Source: JBDRMV01 sp043825615
GTDB taxonomy: Bacteria; CG03
Assembly: GCA_043825615.1 (NCBI GenBank)
Contig: JBDRRS010000026.1
Span: forward strand, 1 to 63,161
DNA: 63,161 nucleotides
Direction of reading: 5' to 3'
This document shows positions 41,801 to 49,380 of the stretch, piece after piece. Made by a program: the position numbers and the translations under genes. A model generated the notes under the pieces. It had not been told where the DNA came from. It searched no databases and worked only from the letters and a program-made list of their open reading frames with translations. Numbering within the stretch: position 1 is the first letter of the stretch; each line of letters begins with the position of its first letter.

Positions 41801-43366
41801 AACAAAACTTTTAACTGTTGTTGTGCTTGTCACAAAATTGTCTGTTGAGCGGAGTATTCCCCATCGTGTATAGTAAGTATTATTGTTGTCCGCCCACTGT
41901 AGGGTTATTGAATAACTACTGCGAGAAACAACGTAACTTCCGGTGGGTGGATTGGCGGGTGTCCACACAAGCGACGAACTTGAAGTCACGACTCCGCCGG
42001 CATTTACAGCGGCAGCATACGCCTGATAGGATGTGTTCGGGCAAAGACCCGTATGGTTCGCGCTTGTCTGTACGTTTCCGGTTAAGGCAGCGGTGTCAAT
42101 TGCGAGGTAAAAATTTCCGCCGGCGGAAGAGCAGTAAACACGGTATCCGATAGCATTGGAAGAATTGTTCGTCCACGACCAGTTTATCTGGGTGGCGGAA
42201 ATAGCCGCCCCGCCGAAATTAGTTGGCGCCTGGACTTTACTTCTGGAATTTCCGCACATCGGCGCGGCAAATGTAAAAGATGAAGTCGCGAATCTCAAAT
42301 CGTAATTTGACGAATTAGCGTTATACGAAGAATAGACTATGCACGCTCTTCCGTCGCTGTCAAAAGCGAGAGAATTGGAGTTACCCATATCGCGGGATGG
42401 GGCGCCAAATTCCACGGTAGAGGATGACCAGTTCGGATAACTGGAATATACAATACTAAAATCAGTTGACGGTTTATGATAAACAATATGGGGATTACCG
42501 TTGCCGTCAAGGGCTATTGAAGAGACACCGGTAACCGCCCCGAAAAAGCAGCTTGTGAGCTCCCAGCTGGAATCGGGCAAGGACTGCGCATACAGGATTT
42601 CTGTTCCAGTGTCATCGTAAGAAATGTGGACTGTTCCGTTGCCGTCAATCGCAATTGATGTATTTTTCCCGCTGTTTGAAGTATCAACCGTTTCCTTGCC
42701 CCAACCCGACAGCGGCGTCCATTTCGCATATTTTGTATTGTAAACCCCTATAGTTGTCTCTTTTGAATAAGATATGTGCGGATTTCCAAAACCATCTAAA
42801 GCGATAGAACAATATTTTCCGTCACTGCTTGTATCTTCCGAATCCACTGTCTGAATATCCCAGCCGCTTCCCGACCACTTCGCGTATTTGAGATTGGTGT
42901 TTGTGGCGTCGTAATAAGCAATGTGCGGGTAACCCCTGCCGTCCAGAGCCAAGGAACTGTATTGACCGACATCGCCGACGGAATCCACGACCTGCGTTCC
43001 CCAGCCGGAAGCCGTGCTTGTGGCGTATTTTAAATTACCATTTGTGAAATCATAATAAGCAATATGCGGATTACCGTTTACATCTACGACGATTGAAGTA
43101 TATTTAAATGATGAAATGGTGTCCACATCCTCAAATGTCCAACTGCTTCCGTCGTATTTAGCATAACGCGGCCAGTCGGCCGCCTCCACTCCCACATAAG
43201 CGACATGAATATTATCGTTCACATCCACTGCTATTGAAGTATATTGCCCTGCGTAAGCAGCGTCATCAAGCGTTGATGTTCCCCAAGATGCGTGAGAAAG
43301 AGCGGGGCGGAGACAGAAAAGAACTGCCGTAAAAAGCGGAACAAAACCTTTTGTTTTTCTAAGCAT
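38810..43366 (-). CDS. Giant secreted protein: seven-fold propeller repeats, about nine FN3 domains, FlgD-like C-terminal domain
   Basis: 1518 residues from ATG 43366 (MLRKTKGFVPLFTAVLFCL signal peptide); upstream frame is non-coding. Seven repeats of about 45-50 residues (SIAVDVN, SIVVDVNGNPHIAYYD, SLALDGRGYPHIAYYD and so on) suggest a seven-bladed beta-propeller. About nine fibronectin type III domains follow (TLTWTAPGNDG-type), then an Ig-like region. The last ~80 residues match the FlgD Ig-like / type A sorting domain (YELPSPGFVSVKLYDLQG, GKNSAGNTVASGVYLLHIKAG). It should be exported and placed on the cell surface. Ends in an ATGA overlap with the PorV-like gene. Confidence 0.9.
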   Translation of the reverse strand: MLRKTKGFVPLFTAVLFCLRPALSHASWGTSTLDDAAYAGQYTSIAVDVNDNIHVAYVGVEAADWPRYAKYDGSSWTFEDVDTISSFKYTSIVVDVNGNPHIAYYDFTNGNLKYATSTASGWGTQVVDSVGDVGQYSSLALDGRGYPHIAYYDATNTNLKYAKWSGSGWDIQTVDSEDTSSDGKYCSIALDGFGNPHISYSKETTIGVYNTKYAKWTPLSGWGKETVDTSNSGKNTSIAIDGNGTVHISYDDTGTEILYAQSLPDSSWELTSCFFGAVTGVSSIALDGNGNPHIVYHKPSTDFSIVYSSYPNWSSSTVEFGAPSRDMGNSNSLAFDSDGRACIVYSSYNANSSNYDLRFATSSFTFAAPMCGNSRSKVQAPTNFGGAAISATQINWSWTNNSSNAIGYRVYCSSAGGNFYLAIDTAALTGNVQTSANHTGLCPNTSYQAYAAAVNAGGVVTSSSSLVWTPANPPTGSYVVSRSSYSITLQWADNNNTYYTRWGILRSTDNFVTSTTTVKSFVSNYTVTNCTNTELNPNTTYWYKIYAYNEEDETETTFDATVSTKTLPSSPVAAGLLLGTGISTTSINWTWMDTNSDATQEDVYRIKSQSDDSILTELDPNTTFWLQTGLSVNISTSVYIEAHNESGTSVTAAETSYALANPPTGAVIVSRSSFSVTITWSDNDNPSYTKWGILHSTDNYVTSTTTVKNFSNAYTSTSATDTALSPNTTYWYKVQAFNGDGIGSSYGNILSTITLDGIGPSAITDLSGTAGTNEGELTLTWTAPGNDGTLGIITGGQFAIQFSTYNECSWGYGQAQIIISTTVVPSTQCFYTLTGLSGRYATYVKIWTADEFPNWSLALESSQAQARGFNPASIDTLSAITGASIGEIDLTWTAPGDDGTSAYVNNGKWRIAYTYSYPYTFSSPEQSDGDWSHYYIVISTSFTPAAVHNYTITGLVTNTDYYFRMWAADENPLWSGISNEATDRTLAIDATKPGDITDLAAFPGDSIGEIKLTWTAPGNDGYSGTASYYDIRYLTDSSITEASWDDAEVNAVEVFGAVIPDPLPAGTTQSLVITGLTAGTKYYFAIKTYDDADNESDINTNYSDSWSYPKSSESPPAPPPSLTGAAAGVAQINWLWTDTANELGYKLYDDQNNLIASISADTETYTESGFQPNTQYTRYLVAWNAGGDSTPTATASCYTLADQPAGLTSLQITDHTIKLSWISANATYFRLLRSTTVVTNVSTTTYTDTALPGNSGFSYKVESYNSEGVLNTGPGDSNVIGAIYTLEDTTAPQAPSIAPPAAGPVQPGGSITLSGTALDAAGERFSKIIITIYDQDNRVLWSDSMAPGASGVRPLNGASFFTNSLSISAEGVISGTIDIASNFSDYFPMATEIKIGIQLEDDGTNRSPEPVPSALPVITVAPSVTSPKATVYNSLIKTPGTANPAVIRYELPSPGFVSVKLYDLQGRLVKTIFEGQDSTNVKYWYGKNSAGNTVASGVYLLHIKAGGVETVKKIVVVK

Positions 43367-43394
43367 TATTACCGTAATTTTATTATAACGGTAA

Positions 43395-43423
43395 ATACTA
43401 AAAAATAATAAAGAGTGTGTCAA
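43395..43423 (-). promoter_or_regulatory. Promoter for the giant FN3 protein gene
   Basis: Minus-strand TTGACA (43423-43418), 17-base spacer, TAGTAT (43400-43395). The -35 is perfect consensus. Transcription would begin about 20 bases before ATG 43366. The region is shared with the divergent gene at 43485. Confidence 0.6.
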
Positions 43424-43484
43424 TGTGATTTTTATCATTATTTCCGAATTTTGGGTTTTCCCGTGTATTTTATACAATAAAGTA

Positions 43485-44435
43485 ATGAACAGAAAAGCGG
43501 TTTTGCTTTTTTCGGGCGGGCTCGATTCATCCCTTGCATTTAAGATTTTAGAAGAGGATGCGGAAATTTACGGGGTTGTTTTTTCAACGCCATTCGTTGA
43601 CATTTCGGAAAATGTTTTTAATCTTGCCGCATCCATCGGACTCCCGCTCCTCGCAAAGAAAATAGGCGGTGAATATTACGATATTCTTCTTCATCCGAAG
43701 CACGGATACGGGAAGGGCGTCAATCCCTGTCTCGACTGCAAAATTCTGATGCTGAAAAAGGCAAAGGAATATATGCGCGAAATCGGCGCCGGATTTGTCA
43801 TAACGGGGGAAGTCCTCGGGCAGAGACCCATGTCGCAGAAAAAAAGGGACTTTATCATCGCCGAAAAAGAGACGGGCCTTGAAGGGCTTATCGTGAGGCC
43901 TCTTTCGGGGAAAATTCTTCCGCCGACCGTTCCCGAGAAAGAGGGCGCAATTAAAAGAGAAAAGCTCCTCGCTCTTTCGGGAAGGAGCCGGAAAGTCCAG
44001 ATGGACCTCGCCCGCAGGTTTAATATCTACGGTTATTCAACTCCTGCCGGCGGCTGCATTCTTGCCGACCTGGCTTTTACGAGAAGAGTAAAGGACGCCA
44101 TTGCTTACGGTGAAATAACGGATGAAAAAGTTGAGTTTCTAAAGGCGGGCAGGCATTTCCGTCTGAAGAACGGTTCCAAACTCATCATTGCGAGGAATGA
44201 AAAAGAGAGCGCCGGTTTAAAGAAAGTTTCAAAAAATTTTATTTTAATGGAAACTGCGGAGCGAACCGGACCCGCCGCTGTCCTGACGGATGAAAAAGAT
44301 ATTCTGCAGGCGCTTTCCTTTCTTGCGAGGTACAACAAAAAAGCGGGCAAATTTTCAATCGTAAAGAACGGCGGTAAGACAGAAATGACGGCGGACCCCG
44401 CGGCGGAAGAAGAAATAAAAAAACATCTGATTTAG
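43485..44435 (+). CDS. PP-loop ATPase related to tRNA thiolation enzymes, with NFACT-R-like tail
   Basis: 316 residues from ATG 43485. The ATP-pyrophosphatase PP-loop is LFSGGLDSSLAFKI near residue 8. NPCLDCKILMLKKAKEY and GEVLGQRPMSQKK follow. The cysteine-bearing YGYSTPAGGCILAD and a C-terminal domain of about 100 residues resemble the COG0482-like group annotated as tRNA thiouridylase or MnmA-like. The exact modified base is not known. It is divergent from the giant FN3 gene. Confidence 0.8.
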   Translation: MNRKAVLLFSGGLDSSLAFKILEEDAEIYGVVFSTPFVDISENVFNLAASIGLPLLAKKIGGEYYDILLHPKHGYGKGVNPCLDCKILMLKKAKEYMREIGAGFVITGEVLGQRPMSQKKRDFIIAEKETGLEGLIVRPLSGKILPPTVPEKEGAIKREKLLALSGRSRKVQMDLARRFNIYGYSTPAGGCILADLAFTRRVKDAIAYGEITDEKVEFLKAGRHFRLKNGSKLIIARNEKESAGLKKVSKNFILMETAERTGPAAVLTDEKDILQALSFLARYNKKAGKFSIVKNGGKTEMTADPAAEEEIKKHLI

Positions 44436-44471
44436 AATCTTGCAGCTTCTGCGCGAATTGCGTAGAAAATT

Positions 44472-44494
44472 TAGCGAGCAGTTTGGTTGCTGCC
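44472..44494. repeat. TAGCGAGC-headed repeat, copy 3
   Basis: TAGCGAGCAGTTTGGTTGCT. The same head occurs at 18561 and 18701, each followed by TTTGGC- or TTGG-type sequence. Confidence 0.45.
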
Positions 44495-44496
44495 TT

Positions 44497-44787
44497 TTAT
44501 TCGGCGGGTGGACTGTAAATTCCGGGCGAAAGAAAGCCCGTATCTATGAGTTCCGCCAGGTTTTCCGGTTTCCTGCCGTATTCCAGCAGGAAGGCGTTTT
44601 CGGCTTTTTTGATTAATTCCGTTTCCAGTTCCCGCTCTTTTTTATTCACTGCTTTTGCGTCCGCTTTCAGGGTACCGGCAGGCAGCGTCAGAATTTCCGT
44701 TCTTCCGGAAGAAGACCTTGTTTTGTAAAAATGCCACCACCAGAGGGCGGCGAGGAGAATAAGGAGAATAAAACCTTTTTTCCGCAT
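44497..44787 (-). CDS. Small membrane-anchored protein, unknown function
   Basis: 96 residues. KKGFILLILLAALWWWHF is an N-terminal membrane anchor. The rest is a helical, charged region (KKERELETELIKKAENAF) with the C-terminal ending LSPGIYSPPAE. It has no recognised family. It is the last gene of the minus-strand tilS-pdxJ operon, 25 bases after pdxJ. Confidence 0.6.
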   Translation of the reverse strand: MRKKGFILLILLAALWWWHFYKTRSSSGRTEILTLPAGTLKADAKAVNKKERELETELIKKAENAFLLEYGRKPENLAELIDTGFLSPGIYSPPAE

Positions 44788-44791
44788 AGTT

Positions 44792-44808
44792 GGGGAAAAA
44801 CCGTCCCC
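44792..44808. repeat. GGGGA...TCCCC palindrome (short REP-like copy)
   Basis: GGGGA AAAACCG TCCCC followed by TTCC, between pdxJ and its downstream gene. It is a shortened relative of the GGGGACAG family at 18785 and 51037. Confidence 0.55.
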
Positions 44809-44812
44809 TTCC

Positions 44813-45520
44813 TTATATTAGGGCTTTCATTTCCCTGACGGCTTTTTCGATTCCGGTAAAAATTGCGCGCGCAATGATGCTGTGCCCTATGTTGAGTTCG
44901 TTCATCCCTTTTATTTTTGCGATTGCTCCTGTGTTTTCGTAATTCAAACCGTGCCCTGCGTTCAGAATAAGCCCCTGACTTCTCGCGTATTTTGAGGCAA
45001 TTTTTATGCGCTGCAGTTGGCGCTGTCTTTCTTTCCCCGTGAGTTCGGCGTATCTTCCGGTGTGAAGTTCCACGCAGTCGGCTCCCGCTTTCTTTGAGAG
45101 CGCTATTAGTTTCTCGTCGGGTTCTATGAACAGGCTGACCGTTATTCCCTTTTTTTGCAGTTCGGGAATCACTCTAAAAAGTATTCTTCCGTGCTTTTCC
45201 ACGTTCAGCCCGCCTTCCGTCGTGAGTTCCGCCCTTTTTTCCGGAACAATGCAGACGTCGTGAGGCCTTAATTTTTTTGCGAATGCAATGATGCCGGGGG
45301 AGAGAGCCATTTCAAGATTGAGTTTTGTTTTTATTTTTTTTTTCAGGAGCAGGCAGTCCTTTTCCTGAATATGCCTGCGGTCCTCCCTGAGGTGGACGGT
45401 GATTCCGTCAGCGCCCGCTTTTTCGCAGAGGAGCGCCGCTTTCACTGGGTCGGGGTAATCCGTAAAACGCGACTGTCTGAGCGCAGCGGAATGGTCGACG
45501 TTTACGCCTAATTTTACCAC
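44813..45520 (-). CDS. pdxJ: Pyridoxine 5'-phosphate synthase
   Basis: 235 residues, GTG start. MVKLGVNVDHSAALRQSR and HLREDRRHIQEKD, then LNLEMALS and CIVPEKRAELTTEGGL, give a complete PdxJ sequence. It joins 3-hydroxy-1-aminoacetone phosphate with deoxyxylulose 5-phosphate in vitamin B6 synthesis. Deoxyxylulose 5-phosphate is also the MEP pathway intermediate used by IspE. It begins just 1 base after the stop of the mini cdaR ORF. Confidence 0.97.
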   Translation of the reverse strand: MVKLGVNVDHSAALRQSRFTDYPDPVKAALLCEKAGADGITVHLREDRRHIQEKDCLLLKKKIKTKLNLEMALSPGIIAFAKKLRPHDVCIVPEKRAELTTEGGLNVEKHGRILFRVIPELQKKGITVSLFIEPDEKLIALSKKAGADCVELHTGRYAELTGKERQRQLQRIKIASKYARSQGLILNAGHGLNYENTGAIAKIKGMNELNIGHSIIARAIFTGIEKAVREMKALI

Positions 45521-45521
45521 G

Positions 45522-45608
45522 TTACATTCCGAGATAATACTTTGCGTAAAGCCACAGAATTACCGCAATTGAAAGAGCAAGGATTTTGAGCTGCAGATTT
45601 TTTTTCAT
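45522..45608 (-). CDS. Membrane-segment-only CdaR/YbbR-like microprotein
   Basis: 28 residues: MKKNLQLKILALSIAVILWL then YAKYYLGM. Its start is 7 bases after the cdaA stop and its stop one base before the pdxJ start. CdaR (YbbR) proteins begin with the same type of N-terminal membrane segment (xLxLKxLALxLAxxLWLY), and cdaR is usually found between cdaA and pdxJ or glmM. The usual extracytoplasmic YbbR repeats are absent. It is either a reduced cdaR that retains the membrane anchor or a degenerate remnant. No ribosome site beyond the coupled position was seen. Confidence 0.55.
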   Translation of the reverse strand: MKKNLQLKILALSIAVILWLYAKYYLGM

Positions 45609-45615
45609 CGCGCGG

Positions 45616-46404
45616 TCATTTCAGCGTCTGGAATTCCTTTTCTTTATAAAAGGAGACGAGTTCCTTCCTCAGCGCTTCTTCGGAAATGTTTCTCATGAGT
45701 TTGCCGCCCCTCGCCAGGGCAATGGATGATGTCTCTTCCGAAACGACAATCGCCCATGCGTCGCTCACTTCTGAAATTCCGATTGCCGCCCTGTGTCTTG
45801 TGCCGAGGAGGCGGGAAGCGATTTGCTCCATTGTCAACGGCAGTATGCAGGAGGCGGCGACAATTTTATTCCCGCGGATAATGACCGCTCCGTCATGCAG
45901 CGGGCTTGTGGGGTTAAAAACGGAGCAGAGCAATTCAGGGGAAATGTTTCCGTCTATTTTTCTGCCTGTTTCAATGTAATTCTTCAGTCCGATGTTCAAC
46001 TGTATTACGATAAGCGCGCCCCAGCCCTTTTCCTGCGCCTTTTTAAGCGTTTCCAGCACGGCGTTTATCCAGTCGGGTTTTATGTGGAACAGGAAACCCG
46101 CCATCTTTCCCGACCCGAGTTTTGCCAGGAGAAATCTGAGTTCCGGCTGAAAAACAATAACGACAGCGATGAGACCTATGACCCACGCTCCCGAAAGCAG
46201 CCACGAGAGCGTCGTCAATTTCATAATTTTTGCGGCGATTGTAAGGAAGAAAAGAATAAAAATCCCCTTGAGAATGGGGATTGCCCTGGTCCCGCTGAGG
46301 AGCGTGAGCACGTAGTAAATCAAAACGGCGGTTATGATTATATCGGTGACGGGCCCCGCGTATTTCATCCAGCAGTCCCTTATAAAAACGAGAATGGTAT
46401 TCAT
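45616..46404 (-). CDS. cdaA: Diadenylate cyclase CdaA
   Basis: 262 residues. Three N-terminal membrane segments (residues about 15-95) and the DAC domain with SPLHDGAVII and LGTRHRAAIG, the two signature motifs. It makes c-di-AMP from ATP. In many bacteria it is followed by a CdaR regulator; here only a 28-residue ORF is present. It lies in the folE-pdxJ region. Confidence 0.96.
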   Translation of the reverse strand: MNTILVFIRDCWMKYAGPVTDIIITAVLIYYVLTLLSGTRAIPILKGIFILFFLTIAAKIMKLTTLSWLLSGAWVIGLIAVVIVFQPELRFLLAKLGSGKMAGFLFHIKPDWINAVLETLKKAQEKGWGALIVIQLNIGLKNYIETGRKIDGNISPELLCSVFNPTSPLHDGAVIIRGNKIVAASCILPLTMEQIASRLLGTRHRAAIGISEVSDAWAIVVSEETSSIALARGGKLMRNISEEALRKELVSFYKEKEFQTLK

Positions 46405-46410
46405 CTTGCT

Positions 46411-46980
46411 TTATTTTTTAATCAGCGCCATTGCTTCCGCCCTGACTTTAGCGTCTTTCATAAAAACCCCTCTCAGCGCAGAAGTTGTCATCGTTGCTCC
46501 GGTTTTTTTTATTCCCCGCATCGTCATACAGAGGTGCTGCGCTTCAATGATTACCATGACCCCGAGCGGTTCGAGCGTTGAGTTTATCGTGTCCGCAACC
46601 TGCTGGGTGAGGCGTTCCTGAATCTGGAGGCGTCTTGCGAAAATGTCAATGATCCGCGGAATTTTGCTGATGCCGAGCAGAATTTTATCTTTTGGGATAT
46701 ACGCCACGCTTGCTGTTCCGAAGAAGGGCAGGAGATGGTGTTCGCACAGCGAATAAAACTGAATGTCTTTCACGAGTATTATTTCGCTGTAGTTTTCGGT
46801 TTTGTAAACAGGTCTTAATACAGCGGAAGGGTCTTTTACCGAGTAGCCGCTCGTCAGTTCCTCAAGCATTGCCGCAACTCTTTGAGGGGTCTCCTTCAAA
46901 CCCTCTCTGTCAGGATTTTCGCCGAGCGCTTTAATTAACTGTTTCGCCGCCTGAATGATTTTCTTTTTGTTCAGGTTCAT
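46411..46980 (-). CDS. folE: GTP cyclohydrolase I
   Basis: 189 residues from ATG 46980, preceded by GAGGA. A longer frame to 47010 lies in ftsH. Zinc/active-site motifs SLCEHHLLPFFG and QHLCMTMRG are complete, and GVFMKDAKVRAE closes the family. It starts folate/pterin synthesis from GTP. The start overlaps the end of ftsH by 50 bases. Confidence 0.97.
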   Translation of the reverse strand: MNLNKKKIIQAAKQLIKALGENPDREGLKETPQRVAAMLEELTSGYSVKDPSAVLRPVYKTENYSEIILVKDIQFYSLCEHHLLPFFGTASVAYIPKDKILLGISKIPRIIDIFARRLQIQERLTQQVADTINSTLEPLGVMVIIEAQHLCMTMRGIKKTGATMTTSALRGVFMKDAKVRAEAMALIKK

Positions 46981-48826
46981 TTTTTTTATCTTCCTCTTTT
47001 TTTGCAACATTGTTTATCTGCGGCGCGTCAAAGGGGGGCAGGTCTTCGCCCCGTAGGATTTTGTCAATGTCTTCGCCGTCGAGGATTTCTCTTTTCTCCA
47101 GTTCTTCCGCTATTTTTTCAAGGAATTTCCTGTTTTCCGTCAGGACTTTTGTCGTTCCTCTCTCCGCTTTCAAAATCGTGTTCCTTACTTCTTCGTCAAT
47201 CATCTGTTTTGTTTTTTCGCTTATACTGGATCTTTGCGAAATGTCCATCCCGAGGAAAACCTCGTCGGGCGAGTCGTTGAAGGTAGCGGGACCTATGCGC
47301 GAGCTCATTCCGAACTGAGTTATCATTTTGTGAGCGATTTCCGTGGCTTTTTCAAGGTCGTTCTGTGCGCCGGTGGAATAATGGCCGAAGACAATTTTTT
47401 CGGCGACTCTGCCGCCCAGCAATGCCTTTATTTTGTCCAGCAGTTCGTCCTGCAGGGCGATGTATCTGTCTTCAACGGGGAGCTGCAGCGTGTAGCCGAG
47501 AGCCGGGCCTCTCGGGATTATCGAGACCTTGTGAACGGGATCTCCCCCGGGAAGTTTTTTTGCGGTAAGAGCGTGACCCGATTCGTGTATGCATATAATC
47601 TTTTTTTCCTTTTCCTGCATAACCCTGCTTTTTTTCTCGGGACCCGCTATGACTCTGTCAATTGCTTCCTCAAGTTCCGGCATCCCGACTGCATCCAGGT
47701 CTTTCCGCGCGGCGAGAAGCGCCGCTTCGTTTATTATGTTGGCGAGGTCGCTGCCGACGAAACCGGGCGACCGCCGCGCTATCGTTTTCAGATTGACGCC
47801 GGCGCCCATTTTTATTTCCCTTGCGTGAACTTTCAGGATTTCTTCCCTTTCATGTATGTTCGGCCTCGGCACATGGATGTGTCTGTCGAACCTTCCGGGC
47901 CTGAGAAGCGCGGGATCCAGGATGTCCGGGCGGTTGGTGGCTGCGATTATGATTACATTCGTGCTCTGGTCGAACCCGTCCATTTCGACAAGCAGCTGAT
48001 TGAGCGTCTGTTCCCGTTCGTCGTGCCCGCCGCCGAGGCCGGCTCCCCTGTGCCTTCCGACGGCGTCTATTTCATCCACGAATATGACGGAAGGCGCGTC
48101 CCTCTTTGCCATCAAAAAAAGGTCCCGTACTCTGGAGGCGCCGACCCCGACAAACATCTCGACGAATTCGCTTCCGGATTGGGAAAAAAACGGGACTCCC
48201 GCTTCCCCTGCCACGGCCCGGGCTAAAAGTGTTTTTCCCGTTCCCGGGGCCCCGTACAGAATCACGCCTTTCGGGATTTTCCCGCCGAGTTTTTCGAACT
48301 TTTTCGGGTCTTTAAGAAATTTTATTACTTCTAAAAGTTCTTCTTTCACCTCGTCGCATCCGGCCACGTCTTCAAATGTTGTCTTTGTTTTTACCGCAGG
48401 ATGAGCCCGCGATTTGCCGAATGAAAAAATCTGTTTGGCTCCGCCGCTCATTTTTGTTGCCATCAGGACCCACACCAGAATGAGGAGCATTATCGGTCCG
48501 AAGTTAAAGAGCAGGTTTATAAACCATTTATTCCCGGTTTTGCCGGTGTATTCGACTCCGTGGCGCTCGAGTTCTTCTATAATTTTGCTGTCGTCAAGAT
48601 ACGGGGTTTTGAAGACCTTTTTTTCCTCGCCGGAGCGGTAAAGACCTTTTATTACTTCGTCCTTGTAAATTTCTACCGAGATTATTTTTTCCGCCCTGAC
48701 AAGCTGCTTGAACCTGCTGTAACTTATTTCTTCCACTTGCGGCTTTCGCGAGTAGGCGTAATTCAGGTAAATAATTACGGCAATGACCAGGAGCCAGAAT
48801 GACAGGCCGAGTTTCTGTTTTTTCAC
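46931..48826 (-). CDS. ftsH: ATP-dependent zinc metalloprotease FtsH
   Basis: 631 residues. Two N-terminal membrane segments (about 8-25 and 105-125), the AAA module with GAPGTGKTLLARA, DEIDAVGRHRGAGLGG and the second region of homology ATNRPDILDPALLRPGRFDR, then the protease motif HESGHAL. It degrades membrane and regulatory proteins. The C-terminal 30 residues are polar and acidic. It is central in the tilS-hpt-ftsH unit, a very conserved gene order. Confidence 0.98.
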   Translation of the reverse strand: MKKQKLGLSFWLLVIAVIIYLNYAYSRKPQVEEISYSRFKQLVRAEKIISVEIYKDEVIKGLYRSGEEKKVFKTPYLDDSKIIEELERHGVEYTGKTGNKWFINLLFNFGPIMLLILVWVLMATKMSGGAKQIFSFGKSRAHPAVKTKTTFEDVAGCDEVKEELLEVIKFLKDPKKFEKLGGKIPKGVILYGAPGTGKTLLARAVAGEAGVPFFSQSGSEFVEMFVGVGASRVRDLFLMAKRDAPSVIFVDEIDAVGRHRGAGLGGGHDEREQTLNQLLVEMDGFDQSTNVIIIAATNRPDILDPALLRPGRFDRHIHVPRPNIHEREEILKVHAREIKMGAGVNLKTIARRSPGFVGSDLANIINEAALLAARKDLDAVGMPELEEAIDRVIAGPEKKSRVMQEKEKKIICIHESGHALTAKKLPGGDPVHKVSIIPRGPALGYTLQLPVEDRYIALQDELLDKIKALLGGRVAEKIVFGHYSTGAQNDLEKATEIAHKMITQFGMSSRIGPATFNDSPDEVFLGMDISQRSSISEKTKQMIDEEVRNTILKAERGTTKVLTENRKFLEKIAEELEKREILDGEDIDKILRGEDLPPFDAPQINNVAKKEEDKKNEPEQKENHSGGETVN

Positions 48827-49371
48827 CTTTTTCTCCGGTAAATTTCAGACCGCAGAACGCCTATGTAAGGGAGATTCCTGTAAAGCTGGCTGTAGTCCAG
48901 ACCGTATCCCACGCAGAATTTGTCGGGAATTACAAAACCGGTGTAATCAATTTTTATATTTTTCTTCCTGCATTCCTTTTTATCCAGCAGGACGCAGATT
49001 TTCAGCGACCTGGGCTTTCTTGTGAGGAGATTCCTTTTGAGGTAGGAAAGCGTCAGGCCCGTGTCAACGATGTCTTCCACGATAAGAACGTCCCTGTCGA
49101 CGATGGATTCCCTTAAATCCATCAGGAGCCGCACGACTCCGCTTGACTCCGTTGAGTTGGCGTATGACGATACGCCGATGAAATCAACGACGTGATACAT
49201 CGTTAATTGTCTCATCAGGTCGCACATAAAAACGACCGCCCCTTTCAGAACCGGCACGAGCACAGGTTCTTTTCCCCTGTAATCGCGGTTGATTTCAGAG
49301 GCGAGTTCTCCGACCCTTTTATGTATCTGTTTCTCCGTTAAAAGAATTTCCTTTATGTCAGGGTGTTTCAT
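48823..49371 (-). CDS. hpt: Hypoxanthine phosphoribosyltransferase
   Basis: 182 residues. The PRPP-binding loop VLIVEDIVDTGLTLSYL and VLVPVLKGAVVFMCDLMR, FIGVSSYANSTESSGVV and PDKFCVGYGLDY are all present. It salvages hypoxanthine/guanine. The gene lies between tilS and ftsH with a 4-base overlap to ftsH. Confidence 0.96.
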   Translation of the reverse strand: MKHPDIKEILLTEKQIHKRVGELASEINRDYRGKEPVLVPVLKGAVVFMCDLMRQLTMYHVVDFIGVSSYANSTESSGVVRLLMDLRESIVDRDVLIVEDIVDTGLTLSYLKRNLLTRKPRSLKICVLLDKKECRKKNIKIDYTGFVIPDKFCVGYGLDYSQLYRNLPYIGVLRSEIYRRKR

Positions 49372-49380
49372 AAAATAAAA

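Noticed and set aside
40000..42200. Open frames on the plus strand within the giant FN3 gene
   Set aside because: They are antisense shadows of a long conserved coding frame.
43425..43484. Upstream extension of the PP-loop gene
   Set aside because: The extension is hydrophobic and lies in the divergent promoter region; family members start near MNRKAVLLFSGG.
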